A stretch of 64,000 nt of DNA from SIG565 sp045590755 (GTDB lineage Bacteria; Bacillota; Clostridia; Oscillospirales; Acutalibacteraceae). Under the pieces are notes generated by a model. That model was given only the letters and a program-made list of their open reading frames with translations. It had not been told where the DNA came from and did not search any database. Each line of letters starts with the position of its first letter. The stretch's first letter is position 1. The stretch covers positions 8,045-72,044 of the forward strand of contig JAZNRP010000020.1 of assembly GCA_045590755.1 (NCBI GenBank), written 5' to 3'. Of the stretch, positions 24,371-32,850 are shown one piece after another. A program made the position numbers and the translations under genes.

Positions 24371-25497
24371 TATTTAACCCCCTTTTTATTGCGGAAATTC
24401 ACCTTATATCTAGTGAAAAATTCGCAACCTATTAAACAGAAAATAATGATTGCCGTTAAAACTTCACCTATACTACTGTCAATTTTAAGTGCGTCGGTTG
24501 CAGAAGCACCGCCATCACTTAAAAAGGTAATTAGTAATGAAACAAACACCATCAGAATCGGATTAAATTTAGCCATCCAGGAAACAAGAATTGCCGTAAA
24601 GCCCTGACCGCCTACAATACCTTCATTAATTGATGGTGTCGGTGAACCGGCTACGAGCATAAGTCCTGTAATACCGCAAATAGCACCCGATATTGCCAGA
24701 GTACGAATAAATACTTTTTTAACATTAATACCTATGTATTTTGCAGTATTCTGGCTCTCACCTACTACCGAGATTTCATAGCCCTGTTTGCTGTAATTCA
24801 AATAAACAAATGCAATTATGGTAATAACAACAACAATAATTATATTTAAGTAGTAGTCTTTGCCAAATAGCTTCGGGAAATAACCGTAACCTGTTCGTTC
24901 ATTAAGAATACCAAGGTCGCTACGGCCAGAACGGTCTTTAACCATTATGAAATAACCGACAAGTGTTGTTGCAACATAGTTCATCATTAAAGTAAATAAG
25001 GTTTCGTTGGTGTTCCAATAAGCCTTGAAAATAGCAGGAATAACAGCCCAGATAATGCCCGCTAACATACTAACTAAAAACATTACAAGCAATAATATCG
25101 GTTCAGAAAGGTCGCTACCGAATTCAAGCATACAGTACGCGCCTGCGAGCGAGCCCATAAGCACCTGACCTTCGGCGCCGATATTCCAAAACTTCATTTT
25201 GAATGCCGGTGTTACTGCAAGTGAAATTGCAAGTAATATTGCCGCGTGATGCAACGCCTTAATGCGAGTTACCGAGCCGCCAAATGTACCCTGCCACATT
25301 TTTACATAAACATCAATCGGACTCATACCCGTAAACGCCATAATAAATATGCCACATACCAACATTCCGAAAATAAGACCGACTGCATGAACAAGCGCAG
25401 ATTTCCAAGTGCTCATATCGTCGCGTTTGGTTATATGAATAAGGGGTTCACGAGTTACACTGTTTTTAATTTTCATCCGCGCTTTCACCTCCGTCAT
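24370..25497 (-). CDS. nupP: Nucleoside ABC transporter permease (NupP/YufP type)
   Basis: The 375-residue membrane protein has a cytoplasmic N-terminus of about 30 residues and then eight or more hydrophobic spans. The coupling loop reads GYEISVVGESQNTAKYIGINV, and WNIGAEGQVLMGSLAG is the conserved BPD_transp_2 segment. It overlaps the ATPase gene by 32 bases and the second permease by one, so all three are translationally coupled. It partners with the other permease as a heterodimer. Confidence 0.92.
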   Translation of the reverse strand: MTEVKARMKIKNSVTREPLIHITKRDDMSTWKSALVHAVGLIFGMLVCGIFIMAFTGMSPIDVYVKMWQGTFGGSVTRIKALHHAAILLAISLAVTPAFKMKFWNIGAEGQVLMGSLAGAYCMLEFGSDLSEPILLLVMFLVSMLAGIIWAVIPAIFKAYWNTNETLFTLMMNYVATTLVGYFIMVKDRSGRSDLGILNERTGYGYFPKLFGKDYYLNIIIVVVITIIAFVYLNYSKQGYEISVVGESQNTAKYIGINVKKVFIRTLAISGAICGITGLMLVAGSPTPSINEGIVGGQGFTAILVSWMAKFNPILMVFVSLLITFLSDGGASATDALKIDSSIGEVLTAIIIFCLIGCEFFTRYKVNFRNKKGVK

Positions 25498-27007
25498 TTT
25501 TGGTCATAAGAAGACCGATTTCTTCCTTAGTAGCAGTTCTGCCGTCAACAATTCCCGAAATTTTACCACCGCAAATAACTAAGATACGGTCACAAAGCTC
25601 GGTCAAAACATCAAGGTCTTCTCCGACAAATATAACCGCAACGCCTTTATTTTTTTGCTGATTAAGCAAATTATAGATTGTGTAGGAAGAATTAATATCA
25701 AGACCACGAACCGGGTAAGCGGCCATTAATACTGTTGGAGAAGCAGCGATTTCACGACCGACAAGTACCTTTTGAACATTACCGCCCGAAAGTCTTCTAA
25801 CAGGCGTTGTAGCGCCCGGAGTTACAACCTCTAAATCTTCAATAATATGCATTGCCAAGTCTTTAGGGGTTTTTCGTTCAAGAAAGAGCGATTTACCCTT
25901 TCTGTAGGAGCGCAACATCATATTATCAACAATGTCCATATTACCAACAAGTCCCATACCAAGTCGGTCTTCGGGAACAAACGATAAACGAACGCCAAGT
26001 TCACGAATCTGAAGCGGTGTCTTGTCACCCAAATCATCAGTAGCACCTGTTTTAGGATTATTATAGAGAATTTTACCATTTTCGATGTGCTGAAGGCCAG
26101 CAATTGCTTCAAGCAATTCTCTTTGCCCTGAGCCTGCAATTCCCGCTATACCTAAAATTTCTCCCGATTTTGCGGTAAATGAAACATTGTCAAGGAGTTT
26201 AACCCCTTCCCTGCTCATGCAGTTTAATCCGTCAACAATAAGTCTGTCTTCGGTATTTTGCGGAGTGCTTCTTTCAATATTAAGGATGACCTTTTTACCT
26301 ACCATCATTTCGGTAAGTTCTGACTCGCTTGTTTCTGCGGTGTTAACTGTGCCAATATATTCGCCCTTACGAAGAACTGAAACGCGGTCTGAAAGAGAAA
26401 GTACCTCATGTAACTTGTGGGTAATGATAATAATAGACTTACCGTCATCACGCATACGGCGCAAAATGGCAAAAAGTTTTTGGGTTTCCTGCGGTGTAAG
26501 TACCGCCGTCGGCTCATCAAGAATAAGAATATCTGCACCGCGGTAAAGGACCTTAATAATTTCAACCGTCTGTTTTTCAGAAACAGACATATTATAAATC
26601 TTTTTGTTAGGGTCAATTTCAAAGCCGTAAAGGTCGCAAATTTCTTTAACCTTTTCATTTGCCTTTTTTAAATTGAAGCTCTGGTCTTCAAGACCTAAAA
26701 TAATATTTTCGGTTGCAGAGAATACATCAACCAACTTAAAATGCTGATGTATCATACCGATTTTATGTTCAAATGCATCTTTTGGCGAAGCAATAACAAC
26801 GGGATTGCCGTCAATAAATATTTGTCCATTATCGGGGAAATAGATTCCCGAAATCATATTCATAAGTGTTGTTTTACCACTTCCGTTTTCACCCAAAACA
26901 GACAGTATTTCGCCCTTAAAAGCCGATAGCGAAACATCCTTATTAGCAACAACACTACCAAAAGTTTTTGTGATGTTTTTTAGTTCTATTGCAGGAACTG
27001 TATTCAC
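25466..27007 (-). CDS. nupO: Nucleoside ABC transporter ATPase (NupO/YufO type)
   Basis: Two ABC domains are fused in 513 residues. The first has Walker A GENGSGKTT, signature region MSVSEKQTVEI and Walker B ILILDEPTAVL. The second has GIAGSGQRELLEAIAG in the Walker A position, RLSGGNVQKVLVGRE and a Walker B with VLMAAYPVRGLD, i.e. a degenerate site without the usual Asp-Glu, typical of RbsA/YufO-type ATPases. It powers the two permeases downstream. A 112-base gap with a strong hairpin separates it from the binding-protein gene. Confidence 0.94.
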   Translation of the reverse strand: MNTVPAIELKNITKTFGSVVANKDVSLSAFKGEILSVLGENGSGKTTLMNMISGIYFPDNGQIFIDGNPVVIASPKDAFEHKIGMIHQHFKLVDVFSATENIILGLEDQSFNLKKANEKVKEICDLYGFEIDPNKKIYNMSVSEKQTVEIIKVLYRGADILILDEPTAVLTPQETQKLFAILRRMRDDGKSIIIITHKLHEVLSLSDRVSVLRKGEYIGTVNTAETSESELTEMMVGKKVILNIERSTPQNTEDRLIVDGLNCMSREGVKLLDNVSFTAKSGEILGIAGIAGSGQRELLEAIAGLQHIENGKILYNNPKTGATDDLGDKTPLQIRELGVRLSFVPEDRLGMGLVGNMDIVDNMMLRSYRKGKSLFLERKTPKDLAMHIIEDLEVVTPGATTPVRRLSGGNVQKVLVGREIAASPTVLMAAYPVRGLDINSSYTIYNLLNQQKNKGVAVIFVGEDLDVLTELCDRILVICGGKISGIVDGRTATKEEIGLLMTKNDGGESADEN

Positions 27008-27082
27008 ATTCTTTCCCCCATTCTTTAATTCTCAAAAAAGCACTGCATTACAGTACATTTTTCAAAACTAAAAGCAGAAATA

Positions 27083-27106
27083 GGCGGAGCAAGTAAATGC
27101 TCCGCC
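27083..27106 (-). terminator. Intercistronic hairpin after the BMP gene
   Basis: GGCGGAGCA / TGCTCCGCC forms a 9-bp GC-rich stem with a 6-base loop, 14 bases after the binding-protein stop. No clean U-run follows on the minus strand, so it probably acts as a partial terminator or 3'-end stabiliser that raises the binding protein over the transporter core. Confidence 0.55.
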
Positions 27107-27119
27107 CTGTAATTAAAAA

Positions 27120-28376
27120 TTACTGTTCTGCAGTAATACCATCGATAATCATATCGAAGTAAGGAGCAGATCTTAAAGCAGATTCATTGAAGTAGCCATC
27201 TTTAATAGCTTCTGAATCCTTAACAAAGTCACCGTTGTCAACAACGTCAGCTAAATAAGATTCAAGTTTCTGACCGCCAACTGTAAAGTTGTCGGTATCG
27301 AACACTTTGAGTTCACCCTTAATGAGCTTCTGTTTTGCAGCTTCAATAGCTTCTGCAGTACCTGCAGCGGCATTATTGGTGTTGAGAGTTGTTAACTGAA
27401 CACCACCATTAGCAATTGTAGCGCAGTAGTCAGAAGGAATCTGTCCACCGTTAATCATTGTTTCAAGGATAAGCTTGTAGTAAGGCTCCCAAGAAATCTT
27501 AGAGGAAATGATAGCGGTTGTCGGGCCAATGTTAGAAGTATCAATGTTGTAAGCAATGTTCGGAACCTTGAGTTCTTCACAAGCAGCAGGAGCACCTGAA
27601 GAGTCAGCGTGCTGGCTGATAAGAACGCAACCAGCCTGAATTAAAGCTTTAGCTGCAGTATTTTCTTTTGCTATATCAAACCAAGAGTTTGTGTACTTAA
27701 CTTCCATTGTTACAGAAGGAACAACCGACTTAACACCAAGGTAGAAAGAAGTGTAACCGGAAATAACTTCAGCATACGGGAATGCACCAACATAACCGAT
27801 TTTAGCTTGTTCAGCAGTGATTTTGCCAGAATCAATCATTTCCTTAACCTTCATACCTGCAGCAATACCTGCAAGATAACGGCCTTCGTAAATAGAAGCA
27901 AATGCATTGTGATAGTTAGGAACTAATTCTGTCTGAGCTCTGGTACCGGTAGCGTGGCAGAACTGAACATTCGGGAACTCTTTAGCGGCCTTAATCATAT
28001 AGGGCTCATGACCGAAAGAGTCAGCAAAGATAATGTCGCAACCTGCATTAACAAGTTCTTTAGCTGTTTCATAGCAAGCATCAGACTCATCAATGTTGGT
28101 CTTGAAAATTACCTGTTCAGCGCTAAGGCCGAGCTGAGCAACTACTGCATTAGCAGCATCCATAAAGTTTTTGTCGTAAGTAGAGTTCTGGTCATGCAAG
28201 AAGATGAAGCCAACTTTTAACTCTTCCTTCGGGATGGCAGTGATTGTGGATGCTACAGTCTTTTCAACCTGATCAATTGAAAGAACCGCATTTTCATCCT
28301 TTTTCTGTCCGCCGCAGCCAACAGCAAACACTGCAATCATGACAATTGCGAGAATAATTGCGAGAATTCTTTTCAT
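27120..28376 (-). CDS. nupN: BMP-family nucleoside-binding lipoprotein
   Basis: This is the solute-binding component of the transporter. A lipoprotein signal peptide (residues 1-20) ends at the lipobox AVGC with Cys21. The mature part has the BMP (PnrA-like) fold: KVGFIFLHDQNSTYDKNF near the start, ADSFGHEPYM, NYHNAFASIYEGRYLAGIAAG and KIGYVGAFPYAEVISGY are family blocks. Length 418 is a little long. Most BMP proteins bind purine nucleosides. The gene follows xpt by 50 bases, downstream of a guanine riboswitch, which supports guanosine/inosine uptake. Confidence 0.92.
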   Translation of the reverse strand: MKRILAIILAIVMIAVFAVGCGGQKKDENAVLSIDQVEKTVASTITAIPKEELKVGFIFLHDQNSTYDKNFMDAANAVVAQLGLSAEQVIFKTNIDESDACYETAKELVNAGCDIIFADSFGHEPYMIKAAKEFPNVQFCHATGTRAQTELVPNYHNAFASIYEGRYLAGIAAGMKVKEMIDSGKITAEQAKIGYVGAFPYAEVISGYTSFYLGVKSVVPSVTMEVKYTNSWFDIAKENTAAKALIQAGCVLISQHADSSGAPAACEELKVPNIAYNIDTSNIGPTTAIISSKISWEPYYKLILETMINGGQIPSDYCATIANGGVQLTTLNTNNAAAGTAEAIEAAKQKLIKGELKVFDTDNFTVGGQKLESYLADVVDNGDFVKDSEAIKDGYFNESALRSAPYFDMIIDGITAEQ

Positions 28377-28426
28377 TTCTAAAATCTCCTCTTTTTTTAA
28401 TTTATTAAAATAGTCTATTGACTAGA

Positions 28427-29002
28427 TTAATCACAGAAAACTGCGCCGCCTTCAACCGACATTTCCTTTATACAAGCTAATGATTCAACCCGTATGCCCT
28501 GTTTGCGAATAAGCTCGCCGCCATCCTGAAATGCCTTTTCAATAACAATACCGCAACCGACAATTTCAGCGCCTGAAGCCTTAACAATTTTGGTAAGTCC
28601 CAGCAAGGCTTGTCCCTTTGCTAAAAAATCGTCAATAATTAAAACCTTGTCACTGGCAGATAAAAACTTTTTTGAAACCATTACATCATAAACAGTTCCG
28701 TGGGTAAAGGATTCAACCTTAGATGTATATACATCCCCTGCTATATTTTTGGTCTTTGATTTTTTTGCAAAAACCATTGGAACGCCAAAATACTGAGCAG
28801 TAAGACAAGCGATACCAATGCCTGATGCTTCAATAGTAAGGATTTTCGTTACACCACAGTCCTTAAATAAACGGTGAAATTCACGCGCCAACTCATTAAT
28901 AAGACCAATATCCATTTGGTGATTCAAAAAACTGTCAACCTTCAAGACATTGCCTTCACCAATAATACCGTCTTTTCTGATGCGTTCTTCTAAAAGCTGC
29001 AA
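28427..29002 (-). CDS. xpt: Xanthine phosphoribosyltransferase
   Basis: Xpt converts xanthine (and weakly guanine) plus PRPP to XMP/GMP. Family blocks are NVLKVDSFLNHQMD near the N-terminus, the base-recognition region TIEASGIGIA, and the PRPP loop VLIIDDFLAKGQA. I place the start at the TTG at 29002, giving 191 residues beginning MQLLEERI, because AGGGGGA (29015-29009) lies 6 bases upstream and the N-terminus then matches Bacillus Xpt. An in-frame ATG at 29035 lies inside the riboswitch terminator hairpin and cannot be the main start. A guanine riboswitch controls the gene. Confidence 0.94.
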   Translation of the reverse strand: MQLLEERIRKDGIIGEGNVLKVDSFLNHQMDIGLINELAREFHRLFKDCGVTKILTIEASGIGIACLTAQYFGVPMVFAKKSKTKNIAGDVYTSKVESFTHGTVYDVMVSKKFLSASDKVLIIDDFLAKGQALLGLTKIVKASGAEIVGCGIVIEKAFQDGGELIRKQGIRVESLACIKEMSVEGGAVFCD

Positions 29003-29015
29003 CGGTAATCCCCCT

Positions 29016-29047
29016 AAAAAAACAGACCAACCCATATGGTTGGTCCC
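29016..29047 (-). terminator. Riboswitch expression-platform terminator
   Basis: GACCAACC / GGTTGGTC stem (29025-29032 with 29038-29045) followed on the minus strand by seven U. It starts 9 bases after the aptamer and ends just before the xpt ribosome-binding site. Confidence 0.9.
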
Positions 29048-29055
29048 TAAATTTA

Positions 29056-29125
29056 TTCGATAGTCCGATTAATTTACGGTAATCGGGTAGAGACTTGAAA
29101 ACCATATTATTTGACTTGTATCGAA
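29056..29125 (-). ncRNA. Guanine riboswitch aptamer
   Basis: P1 is TTCGATA / TATCGAA, 7 bp, spanning 29125-29056. The core has TCTACC at the P2-P3 junction, L3 contains CCGTAAAT exactly as in Bacillus xpt, and J3/1 reads GGACTAT, whose C is the specificity base that pairs with guanine (a U marks adenine riboswitches). Guanine binding should favour the following terminator and shut off xpt and the transporter. Confidence 0.93.
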
Positions 29126-29138
29126 ATATTATAACAAA

Positions 29139-29167
29139 ATTATACATTATATTGTGTCAAAAGTCAA
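29139..29167 (-). promoter_or_regulatory. Promoter of the xpt operon
   Basis: On the minus strand TTGACT (29167-29162) and TATAAT (29144-29139) are 17 bases apart, putting the start site about 7 bases before the aptamer. No terminator separates it from the YwlG-family gene upstream, so read-through from the aromatic operon is possible. Confidence 0.82.
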
Positions 29168-29190
29168 TGCCTAACACAATATATTTTTTA

Positions 29191-29736
29191 TTAAATACTT
29201 TTTTCGTCATAAACCGCACGACTACCGCCGATAAATTTCGGTCTTGTTCTGGCGGCACTTATGTATGCGTTACCAATTTTTTTAATAGAAAGTCTTATCG
29301 GTACTGCAACATGTTTTAGGTGCATGCCGATTAAGGTAAGGCCAATGTCAAGTCCTGCTTTTGCTTTAACAGTTTCTATTGCAACAGGGTCGCTAAAACC
29401 TTTGTATGCCGCAGCGGCAAACGAGCCGCCCGCTTTTGGTTGCGGAACAACATTAACGGTCTCTGTGTTTTTATCAATTGCAGCCCGTTCTATAATTATG
29501 CAGCGATTAAGATGCTCACAGCATTGTGCCGCAAGAAATGCACCGCGATTGCTGATAATTTCATTAGCTGAATTGAAAATTATTGTGCCTAAATCTGCGT
29601 TAGAATTTTTACCTATTACACCGCCATCTACTTCACTTGTGGAACAACCAATAACCACAATATCATCTTTTCCAATATTAGCAATATCGCAAAGTTCGTT
29701 TAAGGCAGTAACAATCTGATTTTTTATATCTGACAT
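29191..29736 (-). CDS. ywlG: YwlG family protein (TIGR01440/DUF436)
   Basis: The 181-residue protein matches the conserved YwlG family of unknown function: VVIGCSTSEVDGGVIGKNS near the N-terminus, FLAAQCCEHLNRCIIIERA in the middle and the ending segment with RTRPKFIGGSRAVYDE. The Cys-Cys-Glu-His stretch is invariant-looking but no activity is established as far as I know. It is the last gene of the aromatic operon, 14 bases after DAHP synthase, which may just reflect chromosomal packing. Confidence 0.88.
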   Translation of the reverse strand: MSDIKNQIVTALNELCDIANIGKDDIVVIGCSTSEVDGGVIGKNSNADLGTIIFNSANEIISNRGAFLAAQCCEHLNRCIIIERAAIDKNTETVNVVPQPKAGGSFAAAAYKGFSDPVAIETVKAKAGLDIGLTLIGMHLKHVAVPIRLSIKKIGNAYISAARTRPKFIGGSRAVYDEKSI

Positions 29737-29750
29737 ATTTTTCTCCCTTA

Positions 29751-30779
29751 TTATAAAATTTCTGCAATATCAAAGATTAATTTTTCTGTCTTTTCCCAGC
29801 CTAAGCACGGGTCGGTAATCGACTGACCGTAGGTATTACCCAAAACGCTCTGACAGCCGTCTACTAAATAGCTCTCAATCATAAAGCCCTTTACCAATTT
29901 GTTTATTTCTTCGGAATGTCTTTTACTATGCAGAACTTCCTTGCAAATTCTCACCTGTTCTAAATAATTCTTACCAGAATTTGCGTGGTTTGTATCAACG
30001 ATACAGGCCGGATTTACTAAATTGGTTTCTTCATAAAGTCTACAAAGTCGGGTTAAATCTTCGAAATGATAATTCGGGTATGATTCACCGCTTTCATTAA
30101 CATAGCCGCGCAGTATTGCGTGTGCCAGTGGATTTCCGTGCGAATGCACCTCCCAACCGCGATAAATAAATGTATGCGCGCTTTGAGCTGCCTTTAATGA
30201 GTTCATCATAATCGACAAATCTCCGCAGGTAGGGTTTTTCATACCAACAGGTAAATCTAATCCACTTGCAGTAAAGCGATGGCTCTGGTCTTCAACAGAA
30301 CGGGCGCCTACAGCAACATATGCCAACAAATCTGATAAATAACGATGATTGTCGGGGTAAAGCATTTCATCTGCGCAGGTAAATTCGGTGTTTTTAATAG
30401 CTTCAATATGCAGTTTACGGATTGCAACAATACCCGCCAACATATCAGGCTTTTCGTGGGGGTCGGGCTGATGAAGCATTCCCTTATAACCATCCCCCGT
30501 TGTTCTTGGTTTGTTGGTGTAGATACGCGGAACTATAAAGATTTTGTCTTTTACCCTTTCCTGCAGCTCGCGAAGCCTTGAAAGATATTCAAGCACTGCG
30601 TCTTCCCTGTCTGCCGAGCAAGGACCGATTATAAGCAAAAGCTTATCACTGTTGCCAGTAAAAATATCGGCAATTTCCTTATCTCTTGAGGCCTTTTTTT
30701 CCTTATATTCTTCAGGAAATGGGTACTGTGCCTTAATATCAATCGGCACAGGCAATTTCCTAACAAAATCCATATTCAT
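29751..30779 (-). CDS. aroF: 3-deoxy-7-phosphoheptulonate (DAHP) synthase, class I
   Basis: This enzyme condenses PEP and erythrose-4-phosphate, the entry into the shikimate pathway. It is of the AroF/G/H class I-alpha type: LLLIIGPCSADREDAVLEYL, RIYTNKPRTTGDGYKGMLHQPD, GARSVEDQSHRF, VGMKNPTCGDL and DTNHANSGK carry the PEP, metal and sugar-phosphate contacts. Length 342 is usual and there is no extra regulatory domain. It lies 12 bases after tyrA. Many Clostridia use the class I-beta enzyme related to KDO8P synthase, so the AroFGH type is a useful marker here. Confidence 0.94.
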   Translation of the reverse strand: MNMDFVRKLPVPIDIKAQYPFPEEYKEKKASRDKEIADIFTGNSDKLLLIIGPCSADREDAVLEYLSRLRELQERVKDKIFIVPRIYTNKPRTTGDGYKGMLHQPDPHEKPDMLAGIVAIRKLHIEAIKNTEFTCADEMLYPDNHRYLSDLLAYVAVGARSVEDQSHRFTASGLDLPVGMKNPTCGDLSIMMNSLKAAQSAHTFIYRGWEVHSHGNPLAHAILRGYVNESGESYPNYHFEDLTRLCRLYEETNLVNPACIVDTNHANSGKNYLEQVRICKEVLHSKRHSEEINKLVKGFMIESYLVDGCQSVLGNTYGQSITDPCLGWEKTEKLIFDIAEIL

Positions 30780-30791
30780 AAATACCGTCTC

Positions 30792-31646
30792 CTATTTATT
30801 AAATAATTTTCTGCGTTCGGTGGAAATTTTCATCATTTCTTTGATAGATTCCTTATCATCATTTTTAATATAGCCCATTAATTTATCAAAATCGTTACGG
30901 AAAACATTCATCATACTAAGCAGCGGTTCTTTATTCATTAAAAAAAGCTCCGACCACATATTTTCATTAATAACTGCAATTCTTGTTAAGTCTCTGAAGG
31001 AGTCGCCCGTATAATTCTGTAAGTTTTCACTGTTATTACTTGTCATAAGGCAAACCGCAATACAGTGGGTCAACTGTGAAAGAAAAGCTATCATTTCATC
31101 ATGTTTTTGCGGGCTTAATTCCGAAATTCTTGCAAAGCCTAAAATTTCACCTAATTGCTTACAGAGTTCTATAGCTTCAAGTGAGTTGTGTTCTGTCGGG
31201 ACAACAATATAGTTAGCATCCTTAAAAATCTTTTCATCACTGTTTTCAACCCCGTAAACTTCCCTACCTGCCATCGGATGCGCCGCAATAAACTCAACAT
31301 CATCACGCAAAAAGGTATTAATTTCATTAATAAGTGATGTTTTTACACCCGTTACATCGGTTAATATAGCACCTTTATTTAATAAATGCTGATACTTTTT
31401 TAACCAATCAATTAAAATGTGCGGATAAAGTGCAAAAATTATAATATCCGATTCTTTAATTAACTTTTCTTCTGCCTTGGTTGTACCGTAATTAATTATA
31501 CCGTTGTTTATCGCAAAATCAATAGAACCTTGTTCTTTGGTAATTGCATTTACTGTATAACCTTTTTTTGTAAGCGCACGGGCATAACTACCGCCCATAA
31601 GCCCTAATCCGACTATTAAAAATTTAGTGTTTTTATTTATCTTCAT
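30792..31646 (-). CDS. tyrA: Prephenate dehydrogenase
   Basis: TyrA oxidatively decarboxylates prephenate to 4-hydroxyphenylpyruvate. The Rossmann motif is GLGLMGGSYARAL at residues about 13-25, the active-site His is in the segment IAAHPMAGRE, and ALTKKGY and LTDVTGVK fit the family. At 284 residues it lacks the C-terminal ACT domain found in Bacillus TyrA, so tyrosine feedback through that domain is absent. It overlaps aroA by 14 bases. Confidence 0.92.
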   Translation of the reverse strand: MKINKNTKFLIVGLGLMGGSYARALTKKGYTVNAITKEQGSIDFAINNGIINYGTTKAEEKLIKESDIIIFALYPHILIDWLKKYQHLLNKGAILTDVTGVKTSLINEINTFLRDDVEFIAAHPMAGREVYGVENSDEKIFKDANYIVVPTEHNSLEAIELCKQLGEILGFARISELSPQKHDEMIAFLSQLTHCIAVCLMTSNNSENLQNYTGDSFRDLTRIAVINENMWSELFLMNKEPLLSMMNVFRNDFDKLMGYIKNDDKESIKEMMKISTERRKLFNK

Positions 31647-32850
31647 TTAACATAACCTTGATTCCAAGTGATTTAATTTTTTCAAAAAAGTCCGGAAAGC
31701 TCTTTGTTACCGCTTGTGCACCCGATATTTCACCGCCGAAAGCCGAAGAAATTACCGCAAGCGACATAACAATTCTGTGGTCATTATGCCCATCAAGTAT
31801 TTCTTTAGGTGTAAATAATTTTTTCTTGCTTACAACAATTTTATCGTCAAACACTGTAATATCGGCGCCGAATTTTTTAAGCTCATTAGCCATTACAACT
31901 CCGCGGTCACTTTCCTTTATTTTAAGGCGACGGGTTCCTTTAAGTGTTGCCCCGTTTTTCATGGCAGCAACCGTAATAACAATGGGCGCTAAATCAGGGC
32001 AATCACTGACATCAATTATCGGAGAATCGGTTTCCAACATATCAAAAAGTGAAAAATAAACCTTATCGCCTTGCAGACTATCGTTTTTTAGTCCGTTTAT
32101 TTTAATATCACCGCCAATACGGTTAAATGCTTCGTAAAAAGCCGCATTTGAATAGTCGCCTTCTACAGCCACCGTGTTTGAAGCATATTCTTGATTACCT
32201 TTAATATAAAGCGTATCAACACCACACCACGCCACAGTAACCCCAAAGGTTTTTAAGGCATCAATTGTCATATTAATATACGAGCGGCTTTCAATCGGCG
32301 GCAGTATTTTAATTGTACTGTCGTTTTCAAGTAGCGGCAAGGTAAATAAAAGACCGCTTATAAACTGACTACTGATGTTACCTTTTACAGTGAAATTTCC
32401 TGAAGTCAAAGGACCGCACACTTTAATTGCATCACTTTCGTGGCTATAGTACAAGCCCTTATCACTGCAAATTTCACTGTAAACACTCATCGGTCTTTTA
32501 AGTAAATAGTCCGAACCCTTAAGTGTGCACCTTTTGTTAGCAAGTAGCAGTATCGGTAAAATAAACCTTAATGTACTTCCACTTTCTCTGCAAAACACTT
32601 CTGTTTCGGCAGATATATTTTTGGGGTTTACACCAAGAACTGTTACAGTATTGCCGTCAATAGTTATTTTAGCACCCATCGCTCTTAAACAATCAGTGGT
32701 AGCTAAAATATCTTGCGAAAAATCGATATTTTTAATTGTACTAGTGTCAGCAGATAGCGCAGCACAAATAAGCAGCCTATGTGCCATGCTTTTAGAAGGC
32801 GGCGCATAAACTGTGCCTGTTGCTCTACTTTTTTCAATAGTTGCCAACAT
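31633..32850 (-). CDS. aroA: EPSP synthase (3-phosphoshikimate 1-carboxyvinyltransferase)
   Basis: AroA transfers enolpyruvate to shikimate-3-phosphate. Motifs include PPSKSMAHRLLICAAL at the N-terminus (shikimate phosphate site), ESGSTLRFILPI, and the C-terminal LKIKESDRGVVMANELKKFGADI and DGHNDHRIVMSLAV. Length 405 is slightly short of the usual 427. Overlaps tyrA by 14 bases and abuts aroE-aroK (its first base is shared with the previous stop). Confidence 0.94.
   Translation of the reverse strand: MLATIEKSRATGTVYAPPSKSMAHRLLICAALSADTSTIKNIDFSQDILATTDCLRAMGAKITIDGNTVTVLGVNPKNISAETEVFCRESGSTLRFILPILLLANKRCTLKGSDYLLKRPMSVYSEICSDKGLYYSHESDAIKVCGPLTSGNFTVKGNISSQFISGLLFTLPLLENDSTIKILPPIESRSYINMTIDALKTFGVTVAWCGVDTLYIKGNQEYASNTVAVEGDYSNAAFYEAFNRIGGDIKINGLKNDSLQGDKVYFSLFDMLETDSPIIDVSDCPDLAPIVITVAAMKNGATLKGTRRLKIKESDRGVVMANELKKFGADITVFDDKIVVSKKKLFTPKEILDGHNDHRIVMSLAVISSAFGGEISGAQAVTKSFPDFFEKIKSLGIKVMLNEDK

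Noticed and set aside
29003..29035. Upstream ATG start for xpt at 29035
   Set aside because: It lies in the riboswitch terminator hairpin and adds 11 residues not found in Xpt; the TTG at 29002 has a good ribosome-binding site.
29261..29719. 152-codon plus-strand ORF antisense to ywlG
   Set aside because: It mirrors the codons of the YwlG-family gene, has no ribosome-binding site and no recognisable protein features.
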